DNA of 64,000 nucleotides from JACMLD01 sp963705285 (GTDB lineage: Bacteria; Bacteroidota; Bacteroidia; Chitinophagales; Chitinophagaceae): NCBI GenBank assembly GCA_963705285.1, contig OY970066.1:6386001-6450000 (forward strand), read 5' to 3'. A program made the position numbers and the translations under genes. The notes under the pieces are model-generated. The model did no database searches. It was given only the letters and a program-made list of their open reading frames with translations, and was not told where the DNA came from. This document shows, piece after piece, positions 46,486 through 55,415 of this stretch (the first letter of the stretch is position 1; each line of letters starts with the position of its first letter).

Positions 46486-49140
46486 ATGAAAAAATTACTG
46501 GCCGCATTTATGATTGTTCTCTGCGCAATGCCCGTGTATGCAAGGCATATACGCGGAGGCGAGCTCTCTTATAAATATGTCGGGCCGGGAACTTCTGCCA
46601 ATACTTCCGTATACCTTCTGCGGTTAAAATTGTATATCGATTGCAATGCCAACGACCCTGGGCAAAACGAAACCACTGCACCATTTACTGTTTTCACCCG
46701 ATTGGATAATGCACAATACAGTACAATTACTGCCGGTAAAGTGAGTGAATCAATCATCAGCTACGATCCGGCTTCAAACCCCTGCATCACCAATCCCCCG
46801 CTGGACATCTGTTACAAGCTAAAATATTTTGAGGCCACCGTTGAATTACCCGATAACGCAGCAGGTTATACCATTTCTTACCAGCGTTGCTGCCGTATTG
46901 AAAACATTGAGAATATTGCCGGTGCCAGCGGTAACTATGGCGCCACTTATACCTGCGATATACCCGGCACAGGCGTGTTGCCGCTACCGCGCCACAATTC
47001 AAGCCCGGTAATTGCGGGCAACGATGCTGTAGCCATTTGTGCCGGTTCTGGTTTTTCTTTTGATTTTTCTGCTACCGACCCTGAAGGCGATTCACTCGTG
47101 TACAGCCTCTGCAATGCCTACCGTGGTGGCGGTACCGGTACCAGCGCAAATGGCACCTGTCTTAATTGTGTGGCCCCCAGTCCGGCAGCAGCGCCTCCTT
47201 ATGTATCGGTACCCTACGAGCCGCCCTACAGCGGAGCCAATCCACTAGGCCTTACAGCATCCATTAATCCGCAAACAGGTATTATTTCGGGTATTGCCCC
47301 TTCGGTATCGGCCCAATATGTAATTACAGGCTGCATTTATGAATACCACGATGGAGTGCTCATCAATGTACACCGTAAAGACATTCACCTCAAAGTGTCT
47401 GACTGTAACCCGCTGAAAGCATTTCTAAAACCCGATTACGATTATTGCGATGATTTTCTGGTGGCCTTTAAGAACGAACAAACCAACCCGGCGGGAACGG
47501 TTTACATCTGGCAATTTGGCGATGGTACAAAAACAGATACTTCGCTCGATGCTATTGGGCTTATAGAACACCAGTTTGCAGATACCGGCACTTATACCAT
47601 CAAACTTAAAGTGATACTGGCCGGGCAGTGTTTAGATTCTACTACCACGCTGGCCAAAGTATATCCCGGCTTTTACCCCGGCTTTACTGTTACCGGCTCC
47701 TGCCTGTTCACGCCATTGCAGTTTACTGATACCACAAAAACAAAGTATGGTGTTGTGAATGCCTGGAGATGGAATTTTGGCGATGAAACCACTGCGGCAG
47801 ATACTGCTCGTACCAATAACCCACAATGGAAATTTGGTACGCTGGGTGTTAAAACAGCCGAACTCATTGTGCAAAGCAATAAAGGTTGCATAGATACGGT
47901 ATCAGTACAGTTGGAAGTGAGGGATAAACCGCAAATCACTTTGCCTTTTCAGGATACGCTTATTTGCAGCAACCTGCCTATACAGGATACCTTAATGCTG
48001 CAGGCAAGTGGCAACGGTAGTTTTTCATGGACACCACTCACAAGAATCATCAATGAAAATACGGCCACGCCTCTTGTTTTTCCTACCAGTACCACCGTCT
48101 ACCAGGTACAGTTAAACGAAAATGGCTGTATCAATACAGACACAGTAAGGGTAAGAGTGGTAGACCATGTAACGCTGGATGCCGGACCAGACAGCACCAT
48201 TTGTTTGACCGATGCAGTAACCCTGAACCCTTCTACCAACGCACTGGCATTTGCCTGGTCGCCCGCAAGTACCTTCAGCAATGCCACCGTAAAAAATCCA
48301 CTTGTAACGCCCGTTGGCACTACCGTTTACCAACTGGTGGGCAGTATAGGTAAGTGTAGCCTGGCAGATAATGTAACCATACGTACAGTACCTTATCCCG
48401 GCGCTAATGCGGGGCCTAACCAAACTATTTGTTTTGGAGATACGGCACAACTAGAAGCCAACATTAACGGATCTTCTTTTAACTGGACGCCTGCCTATAG
48501 CCTTATTAACGCAAGCAGCCTTACCCCTTCTGCACATCCTATTGCCACAACTGCTTATATACTGGCGGTATACGATGTATTGGGTTGCCCCAAGCCAAAA
48601 CTGGATACTGTGCTGGTGACCGTGCGGCCACCGATTATTGCCTTTGCGGGTAAAGACACTTCCGTCATTGTAAACCAGCCGCTCAAATTAACCGCTACAG
48701 GTGCGCCATTGTTTTTGTGGACACCACCCGATTTGTTGGACCGGGCTGATGTGCAATCCCCTACAGCATTGTTCCCCAACAGCGGCGTCTACGCGTATGC
48801 CGTAAAAGCCTACACAGAAGATAATTGCTTTGCGATTGATACGATACAAATCAAAGTTTTCAAAACAGCGCCTGATATTTTTGTGCCCAATGCCTTTACG
48901 CCAGGTGGCACGCAAAACAATTTGTTCAGGCCTATTCCGGTTGGCATTGCAAAATTTGATTACTTCCGCGTGTTCAACCGTTGGGGACTAATGGTTTTCA
49001 GCAGCGCAGATGGTACTGGCTGGAACGGCAGTTACGGCGGCAGGGAGCAGGCAGCGGGCAGCTATGTTTGGGTGGTACAGGGACGCGATTTCACCGGCAA
49101 AACAGTTACTAAAAAGGGAGTAATGGTATTGATTCGCTAA
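46486..49140 (+). CDS. Secreted PKD-domain protein with gliding-motility-type T9SS sorting domain
   Basis: 884 residues with a signal peptide (cleavage near PVYA, about 19). The Cys-rich N-terminal part (about 20-305) opens RHIRGGELSYKYVGPG. PKD-like domains (about 315-480; YIWQFGDGTKTDTSL and WRWNFGDETTAADTA) and several Ig-like repeats with DAGPDSTICLTDAVTL and NAGPNQTICFGDTAQL follow. It ends in a CHU_C/gliding-motility C-terminal domain (about 800-884; IFVPNAFTPGGTQNN, FNRWGLMVFSS, GSYVWVVQGRDF). It should be exported by the type IX system and act as a surface adhesin-like protein. Confidence 0.93.
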   Translation: MKKLLAAFMIVLCAMPVYARHIRGGELSYKYVGPGTSANTSVYLLRLKLYIDCNANDPGQNETTAPFTVFTRLDNAQYSTITAGKVSESIISYDPASNPCITNPPLDICYKLKYFEATVELPDNAAGYTISYQRCCRIENIENIAGASGNYGATYTCDIPGTGVLPLPRHNSSPVIAGNDAVAICAGSGFSFDFSATDPEGDSLVYSLCNAYRGGGTGTSANGTCLNCVAPSPAAAPPYVSVPYEPPYSGANPLGLTASINPQTGIISGIAPSVSAQYVITGCIYEYHDGVLINVHRKDIHLKVSDCNPLKAFLKPDYDYCDDFLVAFKNEQTNPAGTVYIWQFGDGTKTDTSLDAIGLIEHQFADTGTYTIKLKVILAGQCLDSTTTLAKVYPGFYPGFTVTGSCLFTPLQFTDTTKTKYGVVNAWRWNFGDETTAADTARTNNPQWKFGTLGVKTAELIVQSNKGCIDTVSVQLEVRDKPQITLPFQDTLICSNLPIQDTLMLQASGNGSFSWTPLTRIINENTATPLVFPTSTTVYQVQLNENGCINTDTVRVRVVDHVTLDAGPDSTICLTDAVTLNPSTNALAFAWSPASTFSNATVKNPLVTPVGTTVYQLVGSIGKCSLADNVTIRTVPYPGANAGPNQTICFGDTAQLEANINGSSFNWTPAYSLINASSLTPSAHPIATTAYILAVYDVLGCPKPKLDTVLVTVRPPIIAFAGKDTSVIVNQPLKLTATGAPLFLWTPPDLLDRADVQSPTALFPNSGVYAYAVKAYTEDNCFAIDTIQIKVFKTAPDIFVPNAFTPGGTQNNLFRPIPVGIAKFDYFRVFNRWGLMVFSSADGTGWNGSYGGREQAAGSYVWVVQGRDFTGKTVTKKGVMVLIR

Positions 49141-49494
49141 TTGGATAAACAACATGTGCAAACAAATACACAAAATTTATAATGCATCTGCAGCAAAATA
49201 CAGCAGGCTTTTTCACCACAATTCTTCGGTGTTTATTTTCACCAAGGTAAGCCAGTAATAGTTATCACTTAATAACACATTGATTATCAAATTTGTTCCG
49301 CTAGAACTCCCTACAGGGTCTCACCCCATTTTCAATTTTTCAAGCAGGCGGGTAGTTAAAATGACAACTTGCGTTAGATCATTATCGAAATAAATGCCGG
49401 GTTGGCCGAAAATACTGGAATGGCCTTTGCATTACCGGCAATGATGTATTATATTAGAGCAATTATTAATCCGTCATCCTGTCAAACCACTGTT
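49141..49494. other. Intergenic region downstream of the T9SS substrate gene
   Basis: 354 bp, AT-rich. A short palindromic word, CCCTACAGGG, lies near 49310 next to GTTCCGCTAGAAC, which is also near-palindromic; this could be a decayed mobile repeat. No promoter match of quality, RNA gene or coding sequence was found. Confidence 0.5.
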
Positions 49495-49980
49495 ATGAAA
49501 AACTTTCTAATCAGATCAGGCCTGTTCTTCGCCATTATTTTTTCCTCATTTGCCGTGTCGGCACAAGAAGATGTTATCCGCCTTGAAGCCTGCATGAACG
49601 ACTCTTATAAAGTTCAGATAGACAGTCTTAAACAATTATTCAGCAACCAGGGTTATGAAGTAGTGCGTGAAGCTTCCGTTAAGATGGAAAGCGAATATGA
49701 GCTGCCTATTGTGCTTCCGCTTACACAGGGTGCCTGGTACCAGTTTGTTTTTATTGGCGACCCCACCTCCAAATTATATGAAGTAAGAATGTACGATTGG
49801 AACGAAAGACAGGTGGTATACAAAAAGCACCAATGGGGCGATGTTGATGGAAACGTTATCAGCTATCCTTACGTATCCCAGTTTACAGAATACCACCTTA
49901 TCAAACCCGTACAGGTTAACAAGCAGAAAAAGAAAGGCCTTTGCGGCTATGTAATGCTACTCAAAAAAGTAAGAAACTAA
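49495..49980 (+). CDS. Secreted protein of unknown function
   Basis: 161 residues from the ATG at 49495, where a signal peptide starts (MKNFLIRSGLFFAIIFSSFAVSAQ). The mature part is a small mixed alpha/beta domain with EYELPIVLPLTQGAWYQFVFIG and a basic C-terminus (KQKKKGLCGY). A longer upstream frame has no family support. No recognised domain; periplasmic or surface location inferred. Confidence 0.72.
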   Translation: MKNFLIRSGLFFAIIFSSFAVSAQEDVIRLEACMNDSYKVQIDSLKQLFSNQGYEVVREASVKMESEYELPIVLPLTQGAWYQFVFIGDPTSKLYEVRMYDWNERQVVYKKHQWGDVDGNVISYPYVSQFTEYHLIKPVQVNKQKKKGLCGYVMLLKKVRN

Positions 49981-50113
49981 TATTGCTCCTTCCCTTTTGC
50001 ATAACGGCTACAGATGGCTTAATGGGCAAACAGCCTGCATTGCAGTATAAATTTTAAGAATTCATTTAATATTGTTACAGTGTTTGTTGCGTTATTAATT
50101 TTAAATTCATAGC

Positions 50114-50659
50114 ATGATTTTAAAGTTATTAGCAGGCATTTTTTGTACGGTTATTCTTGGATTTTCCTTGCCCAAAGAGGATAACAGTTTGCCCTGGTCG
50201 GCCTCCCGCAAACTTACCTGGGACGATTTCAAAAGCCGTCCCGATCAAAATGCCACCAATGCTGCACTTACCACCTCTAAAATCATTTTTAAATACAGTT
50301 ACGATTCGGAAAAAGGTTTTACCTATACTATTGGCTGTGTGTTTGAAAAAAATGGTTCGTGGGGAAGGGTAAAAACAGATTATATACTCTCGCACGAACA
50401 AGGTCATTTTGATATTGCAGAAATCTATGCGCGCAAGCTCAATAAAATGATCAAGGCTTACCGGTTCAACCCTTCCACCGCGCAAAAAGATGTGCCTGCC
50501 ATGTACCAGAAAATTATGGATGAACAGGCGGCCATGCAAAACCAGTACGATGAAGAATCTGATTTCAGCCGCGATAAAGAACAACAAGCCGCCTGGTCAG
50601 AAAAAATAGATCTTGAATTGAATAAGCTGGTCAATTTTGCAGGGTATCATTCGCGGTGA
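50114..50659 (+). CDS. DUF922-family secreted protein with HExxH motif
   Basis: 181 residues with an N-terminal hydrophobic segment (ILKLLAGIFCTVILGFSL). It contains LPWSASRKLTWDDFKSRPD and ILSHEQGHFDIAEIYAR. The HEQGH pattern is the HExxH zinc-binding motif found in DUF922 proteins, which are proposed zinc-dependent proteases. The C-terminal half is helical and charged. Expected in the periplasm. Enzymatic activity is not proven for the family as far as I know. Confidence 0.82.
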   Translation: MILKLLAGIFCTVILGFSLPKEDNSLPWSASRKLTWDDFKSRPDQNATNAALTTSKIIFKYSYDSEKGFTYTIGCVFEKNGSWGRVKTDYILSHEQGHFDIAEIYARKLNKMIKAYRFNPSTAQKDVPAMYQKIMDEQAAMQNQYDEESDFSRDKEQQAAWSEKIDLELNKLVNFAGYHSR

Positions 50660-50710
50660 GGACAATGTATTTCTGTAACAATTGTTTCACTAAACATTGG
50701 CATCGCTTGA

Positions 50711-51397
50711 TCAATTGATTCTGTAAATGCCAGTGGTGTATAATCCGAAAGAATTTTCTGGCTCAAATGCAGTACCCCATATACGGGCAATACGGGCTTG
50801 ATTTTTCCTGGTGGCCCATACTTCAAAATAACGTCTTTCGGTTTCATTACCCATTGTACTTAGTTCGGTGATAATTATCTTTTCACATGGATAGCCCTTT
50901 ATTATTTTTTGTTCATTGGTTTTTGATATTGTGTATTTTTTGACTTGGTCACCTGCAGACAAAAAACTCACATTTACCGAGTCAATTTTCCGATAGGTGA
51001 AGCTGTCAATAACAGTTAGATCACAATTAAGCAGATTTGTTTTCCTAATGATTGTGCTATCCTTCGGTTTCTTAAGGTCACGATTTATAACAAACGTGCC
51101 TTCCCGGAATATTTCATACATAGAGTAATTGTCGCTATCTGATATACCGCTGTCAATAACCGCCACCATCTCTGGGATGGTCCATTGTTCTTTACCCCCA
51201 ACCGAATCAATGGTTTGCCCAGCTTCCAAGTTGTGTTTGAGCTTTTCAGTAGCTAAAAACTTACCCAGGGCATCGTTGTTTATTTTAAAGGTTTCTTTGA
51301 AAACAAAATGGCAATTTTTTTGACTAACTGCGGATTGTCCAGACAGTAAGATTAGAAAACAGTACAGCAGGGCGCTTTTAATAAATAGTCTTTGCAT
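50711..51397 (-). CDS. Secreted protein, GLPGLI-like
   Basis: 228 residues with a signal peptide (cleavage near SAVSQ, about 25). The C-terminal half contains IIKGYPCEKIIITELS and RRYFEVWATRKNQARI, which resemble the I-GY-C-KA / VWYT pattern of GLPGLI-family secreted proteins of Bacteroidota. Function of that family is unknown. It is convergent with the DUF922 gene. Confidence 0.65.
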   Translation of the reverse strand: MQRLFIKSALLYCFLILLSGQSAVSQKNCHFVFKETFKINNDALGKFLATEKLKHNLEAGQTIDSVGGKEQWTIPEMVAVIDSGISDSDNYSMYEIFREGTFVINRDLKKPKDSTIIRKTNLLNCDLTVIDSFTYRKIDSVNVSFLSAGDQVKKYTISKTNEQKIIKGYPCEKIIITELSTMGNETERRYFEVWATRKNQARIARIWGTAFEPENSFGLYTTGIYRIN

Positions 51398-51756
51398 AAT
51401 ACATTTTTATAGATACGAATTGCATTATATCGTCGAAGGTTTTACCAAAATAAAATAAAACCTGCTATTCAAACTTCATATGCAAATTAAACTATGCATC
51501 AACGTTATAATGGTAAACATTTATTTTATTGAACATATAAATTCCTTTAATAATACAAGGAGTATTTGAAACAAAAAAATCGCTGCGAGCAGCGACTGGA
51601 CTGTGTTTCATCAAAACGCTTTTCTTAATAAATTGAATACTTACTTAATGTTCAAAAGACATCAGGTGATAGCCATACACATTTGTACAATCGCGTTTTT
51701 CCTTCTTTAAAAAATTATAAAAAAAGATTTACACATTTTAATAGATAGAATTTGTT
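51398..51756. other. Intergenic region with one terminator
   Basis: 359 bp, very AT-rich. Apart from the minus-strand terminator at 51573-51595, nothing was recognised. Confidence 0.55.
51573..51595 (-). terminator. Intrinsic terminator, minus strand
   Basis: Stem TCGCTG / CAGCGA with a CGAG tetraloop, followed on the minus strand by seven Ts. Likely ends the transcript from the TonB_C-like gene 160 bp upstream. Confidence 0.8.
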
Positions 51757-52167
51757 TTACTCTTTCACCACAAACATCACTACCTGTTCTTTATAACTTT
51801 TTACATTGCGGCCGCACTGATTGGCAGGTTTCCAAACGCCTTCATAATTGGCTATCACTTTTTCTGCCCGCCGGGCAAGTCCATACCCGGGGTTATTACC
51901 TGCCTTTATTGCTATAACATTGCCATTTTGGTCTACAATAAATTTCACTTTTACGGCATAGCTTCCTGGAGGAATGGATGCTGCCGCAGCAGCTGGCAAC
52001 ACAGCGGCGCTTTTTAAATAAGCTGCCCATGTCCGCTCATCTGTGGTGGCGTTTAGTTCAATCTTGGTGAAAGTATTGTTGTGGTCAGTTTCAGTAGGCG
52101 TAATTCTTTGTGCACTACTATAAATGGTAATAAGGAGTAAAGCCGTAAAAATAAAAAAGCATCTCAT
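51757..52167 (-). CDS. Small secreted protein with TonB C-terminal-like domain
   Basis: 136 residues with a signal peptide (MRCFFIFTALLLITIYSSAQ). The second half, VKVKFIVDQNGNVIAIKAG ... VMFVV, has the pattern of the TonB C-terminal fold. There is no proline-rich linker or membrane anchor, so it is not a working energy transducer in the usual sense. Such stand-alone domains are frequent in Bacteroidota. It lies 46 bp after the deoxynucleoside kinase gene and is probably in its transcript. Confidence 0.75.
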   Translation of the reverse strand: MRCFFIFTALLLITIYSSAQRITPTETDHNNTFTKIELNATTDERTWAAYLKSAAVLPAAAAASIPPGSYAVKVKFIVDQNGNVIAIKAGNNPGYGLARRAEKVIANYEGVWKPANQCGRNVKSYKEQVVMFVVKE

Positions 52168-52213
52168 AGACTTTTATCTTTGAGATGCCGGTTCATTATT
52201 ATTCCATACTTAT

Positions 52214-52855
52214 TTAAAACAAGCCGTATAATTGAGCATCAACCTTGCGGATGATCTCACCCATATGCTCTTCGTTCTCCGCAAACTTGTTTTTATCAAT
52301 GTCGATGATCAGCAGTGCACCTTCTTTGTAGCTTTCAATCCATTTGTTATAAAAATCGTTGAGGCGTTTCAAGTAATCGAGGCGTATGTTTTCTTCATAT
52401 TCGCGTCCGCGTTTTTGAATCTGGCCAACGAGCGTAGGTACAGACCCTTTCAGGTATATCAGCATATCGGGCGGTTGCACCATACTCTTCAGGGTCTGAA
52501 AGAACTTGTAATAATTATCAAAATCGCGTTTGCTCATCAGGCCCATTTCATGCAGGTTGGGTGCAAAAATATTAGCATCCTCAAAAATAGTCCTGTCTTG
52601 TATCACTGTTTCTGTACCGCGATGTATATCCAATAATTGCGTAAGGCGATTGTTCAAAAAATATATCTGCAGGTTGAAACTCCAGCGGGGCATGTCCTCG
52701 TAAAAATCGTTGAGGTAAGGATTGTGATCCACATCTTCAAACTGGGGAATCCATTTGTAATGCTTGCTCAGCAATTCTGTTAATGTGGTTTTGCCGGCCC
52801 CAATATTTCCGGCAATTGCGATGTGCTTGGGTTTCTTGTTTTTTGCCATGGCCAT
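52214..52855 (-). CDS. Deoxynucleoside kinase
   Basis: 213 residues. Walker A GNIGAGKTT (about 17-25), DRTIFEDANIF (DRS-like motif that binds the substrate), and a LID region with KRGREYEENIRLDYL. It phosphorylates deoxynucleosides, probably dA or dG, for salvage. It follows trpS after 77 bp on the same strand. Two in-frame ATGs lie at the start (52855 and 52849); the first was used. Confidence 0.92.
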   Translation of the reverse strand: MAMAKNKKPKHIAIAGNIGAGKTTLTELLSKHYKWIPQFEDVDHNPYLNDFYEDMPRWSFNLQIYFLNNRLTQLLDIHRGTETVIQDRTIFEDANIFAPNLHEMGLMSKRDFDNYYKFFQTLKSMVQPPDMLIYLKGSVPTLVGQIQKRGREYEENIRLDYLKRLNDFYNKWIESYKEGALLIIDIDKNKFAENEEHMGEIIRKVDAQLYGLF

Positions 52856-52932
52856 TGATACAATTTGCAGATGTTAGTGCCGCTAAAAATATACAATTCC
52901 CCTAACTGAACAACATTTAAAAGGGAAAATAA

Positions 52933-53931
52933 TCAGTAATATTTAAAACCCATTGCCGCTCTAACCGTAGCAATGGTTTCCATGGCGGTTTTTCTTGCTT
53001 TGGCGGCCCCTTTTTCCATTATTTCTGCCAGGTATTTTTGATCATGACGGATGTGCGCTGCTTTATCTCGAATAGGCGCAATAAATTTTATCATGTCTTC
53101 TGCCAGCTGCTTTTTCATATCGCCATAACGTATACGGCAATCGTCATAATCTTTTTCAAAAGCTACCAATGTATCTGCTGCACTCACCAGCTTCATCAGC
53201 TGAAAAACATTTTCTATATAATCTGGCTTAACGGTATTGGGTGCGGTGGGACCCGCATCCGTTTTAGCCTTCATTATTTTTTTTCTAATCAGGTCATCAT
53301 CATCACCCAGGTAAATGGTAGCATTCTGGTTGATGCTTTTGCTCATCTTACCGATCCCATCGAGGCTCATAATTTTGGTGAGCTGGTTATTGAAATTAAA
53401 CGCCTTTGGCAGCGGAAATACTTCGCCATAGCGATGGTTGAACCGTTCTGCAAAATTGCGCGCCATTTCAAGGTGCTGTTCCTGGTCTTTACCTACGGGC
53501 ACATGCGTAGCACGCTGAATTAAAATATCTGCCGTTTGCAGTACAGGGTAAGTCAGCAAGCCTGCATTTACGTTATCGGGCGACTGCCTGGCTTTCTCTT
53601 TAAAAGTAACCGTTTTTTCCAGCTCTCCTTTATAAGCAAGCATATTTAAATAGAGGTACAGTTCTGCAATTTCGGGCACATCGCTTTGCGCAAAAAAAAC
53701 ACATTTATCAGGGTCCAGCCCCGCTGCCAAACATTCTGAAAAAACCCTTTGTACATTTGCCTTTAGCTCACTGGTATCAGGATGCGTGGTGAGGGAATGC
53801 CAGTCTACTACCGAGAAATAACAAGTATACTCCTCCTGCATACGCACCCAGTTGGCCATTGCGCCAAAATAATTGCCGAGGTGCAAAAATCCTGTGGGCC
53901 TGATGCCGCTCATTACAATTTCCTTCTGCAT
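52933..53931 (-). CDS. trpS: Tryptophan--tRNA ligase
   Basis: 332 residues, the usual bacterial length. Class I signature HLGNYFGA (17-24, HIGH-like) after SGIRPTGF, and GKMSKSIN (KMSKS loop, about 194-201). Charges tRNA-Trp. A near-consensus -7 word (TATCTTCG on the minus strand) ends 7 nt before the start. Divergent from gatC; the shared upstream region is filled by heptamer arrays. Confidence 0.97.
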   Translation of the reverse strand: MQKEIVMSGIRPTGFLHLGNYFGAMANWVRMQEEYTCYFSVVDWHSLTTHPDTSELKANVQRVFSECLAAGLDPDKCVFFAQSDVPEIAELYLYLNMLAYKGELEKTVTFKEKARQSPDNVNAGLLTYPVLQTADILIQRATHVPVGKDQEQHLEMARNFAERFNHRYGEVFPLPKAFNFNNQLTKIMSLDGIGKMSKSINQNATIYLGDDDDLIRKKIMKAKTDAGPTAPNTVKPDYIENVFQLMKLVSAADTLVAFEKDYDDCRIRYGDMKKQLAEDMIKFIAPIRDKAAHIRHDQKYLAEIMEKGAAKARKTAMETIATVRAAMGFKYY

Positions 53932-53956
53932 AGGCGGCGAAGATAGGAAGAATCAG

Positions 53957-54174
53957 CGTCAGGCGTCAGTCGTAAGACGTCAGGCGTCAGTCGTCAGGCG
54001 TCAAGCGTTAGTACTGCCGGTAAGTGTAGATATGTTGGCGAGAGCGTACCAGCGTCCCACATCTCACGCCTCACGCCTCACGAGTCATGTCTCACGAATG
54101 ATGCCTGACATCTCACGAGTCACGTCTCACGCCTCACGTCTCACGCCCCAAGCTTCACGTCTCACCCCTCACTA
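53957..54174. repeat. Inverted pair of heptamer arrays between divergent trpS and gatC (locus 5)
   Basis: Left arm 53957-54012: eight units in exact 7-bp register, type CGTCAGG/CGTCAGT. Right arm 54056-54174: seventeen units in exact register, type CTCACGN. The arms are reverse complementary in type with a 43-bp spacer. Although both flanking genes point outward, the arm orientation is the same as at convergent and tandem loci. Confidence 0.92.
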
Positions 54175-54205
54175 TTTTTTCTCCTTCGCCTTGGGGGCAA
54201 TTCTT

Positions 54206-54213
54206 TATTTTTG
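54206..54213 (+). promoter_or_regulatory. Candidate -7 element for gatC next to the start codon
   Basis: TATTTTTG fits TAnnTTTG and ends 6 nt before the gatC ATG, so the transcript would be leaderless or nearly so. The -33 region is only a T-run. Confidence 0.5.
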
Positions 54214-54219
54214 TTGGAT

Positions 54220-54510
54220 ATGGAAGTTACCCCGCAATTAATAGACAATTTGGCCAATCTTTCCAGGTTGCGTTTTACTGAAGAGGAAAAGGCCGATATT
54301 AAAAATGATTTGCAGCGCATGATAGCCTTTGTAGAAAAATTGCAGGAAGTAGATACCACCGGTACCGAACCATTGTTACACATGACCGATGCCATCGATG
54401 CATTTCGCGAAGATGAAGTAAAAGGATCGATGCAGAAAGCAACGGCATTGGCCAACGCACCGGGTGCGGGCAGCGATTATTTCAGGGTACCGAAAGTCAT
54501 AAAAAAATAA
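54220..54510 (+). CDS. gatC: Asp-tRNA(Asn)/Glu-tRNA(Gln) amidotransferase subunit GatC
   Basis: 96 residues from the ATG at 54220. The family pattern is clear: LIDNLANLSRLRFTEEEKAD and DLQRMIAFVEKLQEVDTTG, then the belt region TEPLLHM ... FREDEV and the C-terminal DYFRVPKVIKK. Stabilises GatA in the GatCAB complex that makes Gln-tRNA(Gln) or Asn-tRNA(Asn). gatA and gatB are not in the window. Confidence 0.93.
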   Translation: MEVTPQLIDNLANLSRLRFTEEEKADIKNDLQRMIAFVEKLQEVDTTGTEPLLHMTDAIDAFREDEVKGSMQKATALANAPGAGSDYFRVPKVIKK

Positions 54511-54537
54511 ACAGGCTATCACTCCAACTTATATCAT

Positions 54538-55248
54538 ATGAGCGGCATTATACAACTTGAAAATATTCAAAAATCGTATTTCATGGGCAAAGAGCCCATT
54601 CCCGTACTGAAAGGTATTACGCTGAGTATTTTAAAAAATGAGTATGTAGCGCTGATGGGCCCATCGGGCTCCGGTAAAAGTACGCTCATGAATATTTTGG
54701 GTTGTCTTGATTCGCCTACCGGCGGCCGGTACATTCTCAACGAACAGGATGTAAGCAAAATGGCCGACGATAACCTGGCCGATGTACGCAACAAGGAAAT
54801 TGGGTTTGTATTTCAGCAATTCAACCTGTTGCCCAGGTTAACTGCTGCAGAAAATGTAGCGCTGCCGTTGGTGTACGCCGGCATATCCAAAAAAATAAGA
54901 ACAGAGATGGCCATGGAAGTGCTTGACAAAGTTAGCCTTACCGACAGAAGTCATCATAAACCCAATGAATTGAGTGGGGGCCAGTGCCAGCGTGTAGCCA
55001 TTGCCCGGGCTTTGGTAAACAATCCGTCTATCATTCTGGCCGATGAGCCCACCGGAAACCTGGATACCAAAACGTCTATTGAAATCATGGATATATTCGG
55101 CGCCATACAGGCAGCCGGCAACACCGTGGTGTTGGTAACGCATGAAGAAGATATTGCCCTGCACGCTCACCGTGTAGTACGTTTAAGGGATGGCCTGATA
55201 GAAACCGACAAACTGAACGAAAAAATCACCGCCTCTCTCGTGCACTAA
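54538..55248 (+). CDS. ABC transporter ATP-binding protein (MacB/LolD type)
   Basis: 236 residues. Walker A GPSGSGKST (about 41-49), Q-loop FQQFN, signature LSGGQCQRVAIARAL and Walker B IILADEPTGNLD. The order and spacing are of the MacB/LolD lipoprotein- and peptide-export class. No permease gene is adjacent, so the partner must lie elsewhere. It starts 27 bp after gatC and probably shares its transcript. Confidence 0.93.
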   Translation: MSGIIQLENIQKSYFMGKEPIPVLKGITLSILKNEYVALMGPSGSGKSTLMNILGCLDSPTGGRYILNEQDVSKMADDNLADVRNKEIGFVFQQFNLLPRLTAAENVALPLVYAGISKKIRTEMAMEVLDKVSLTDRSHHKPNELSGGQCQRVAIARALVNNPSIILADEPTGNLDTKTSIEIMDIFGAIQAAGNTVVLVTHEEDIALHAHRVVRLRDGLIETDKLNEKITASLVH

Positions 55249-55250
55249 AA

Positions 55251-55413
55251 CAGTTTACCGTTTATAGTTTGTGGTGTACAGTTGGTTTGCCACGATAACT
55301 TGCGCCTTGGCATAGTAACAACACTGACAAAAGTTTATACAAGCCGCCAGCCAACCGGTGTGCGGCAAGATAACCTCCCGGCAAGAACTAAAAACAAAAA
55401 ACTAAAAACTTTC
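55251..55413. repeat. Inverted pair of heptamer arrays (locus 6)
   Basis: Left arm 55251-55285: five units of the AGTTTNN type beginning 2 nt after the ABC ATPase stop. Right arm 55386-55413: four units (AACTAAA, AACAAAA, AACTAAA, AACTTTC) ending 2 nt before the start codon of the adenosyltransferase gene. About 100 bp lie between the arms. Confidence 0.82.
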
Positions 55414-55415
55414 CT

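Noticed and set aside
49402..49494. 31-codon upstream extension of the small secreted protein
   Set aside because: The extension has no conserved look and would bury the signal peptide that begins at 49495.
53957..54174. Possible CRISPR array
   Set aside because: Repeats are 7 bp, degenerate and contiguous, with no unique spacers and no cas genes in the window.
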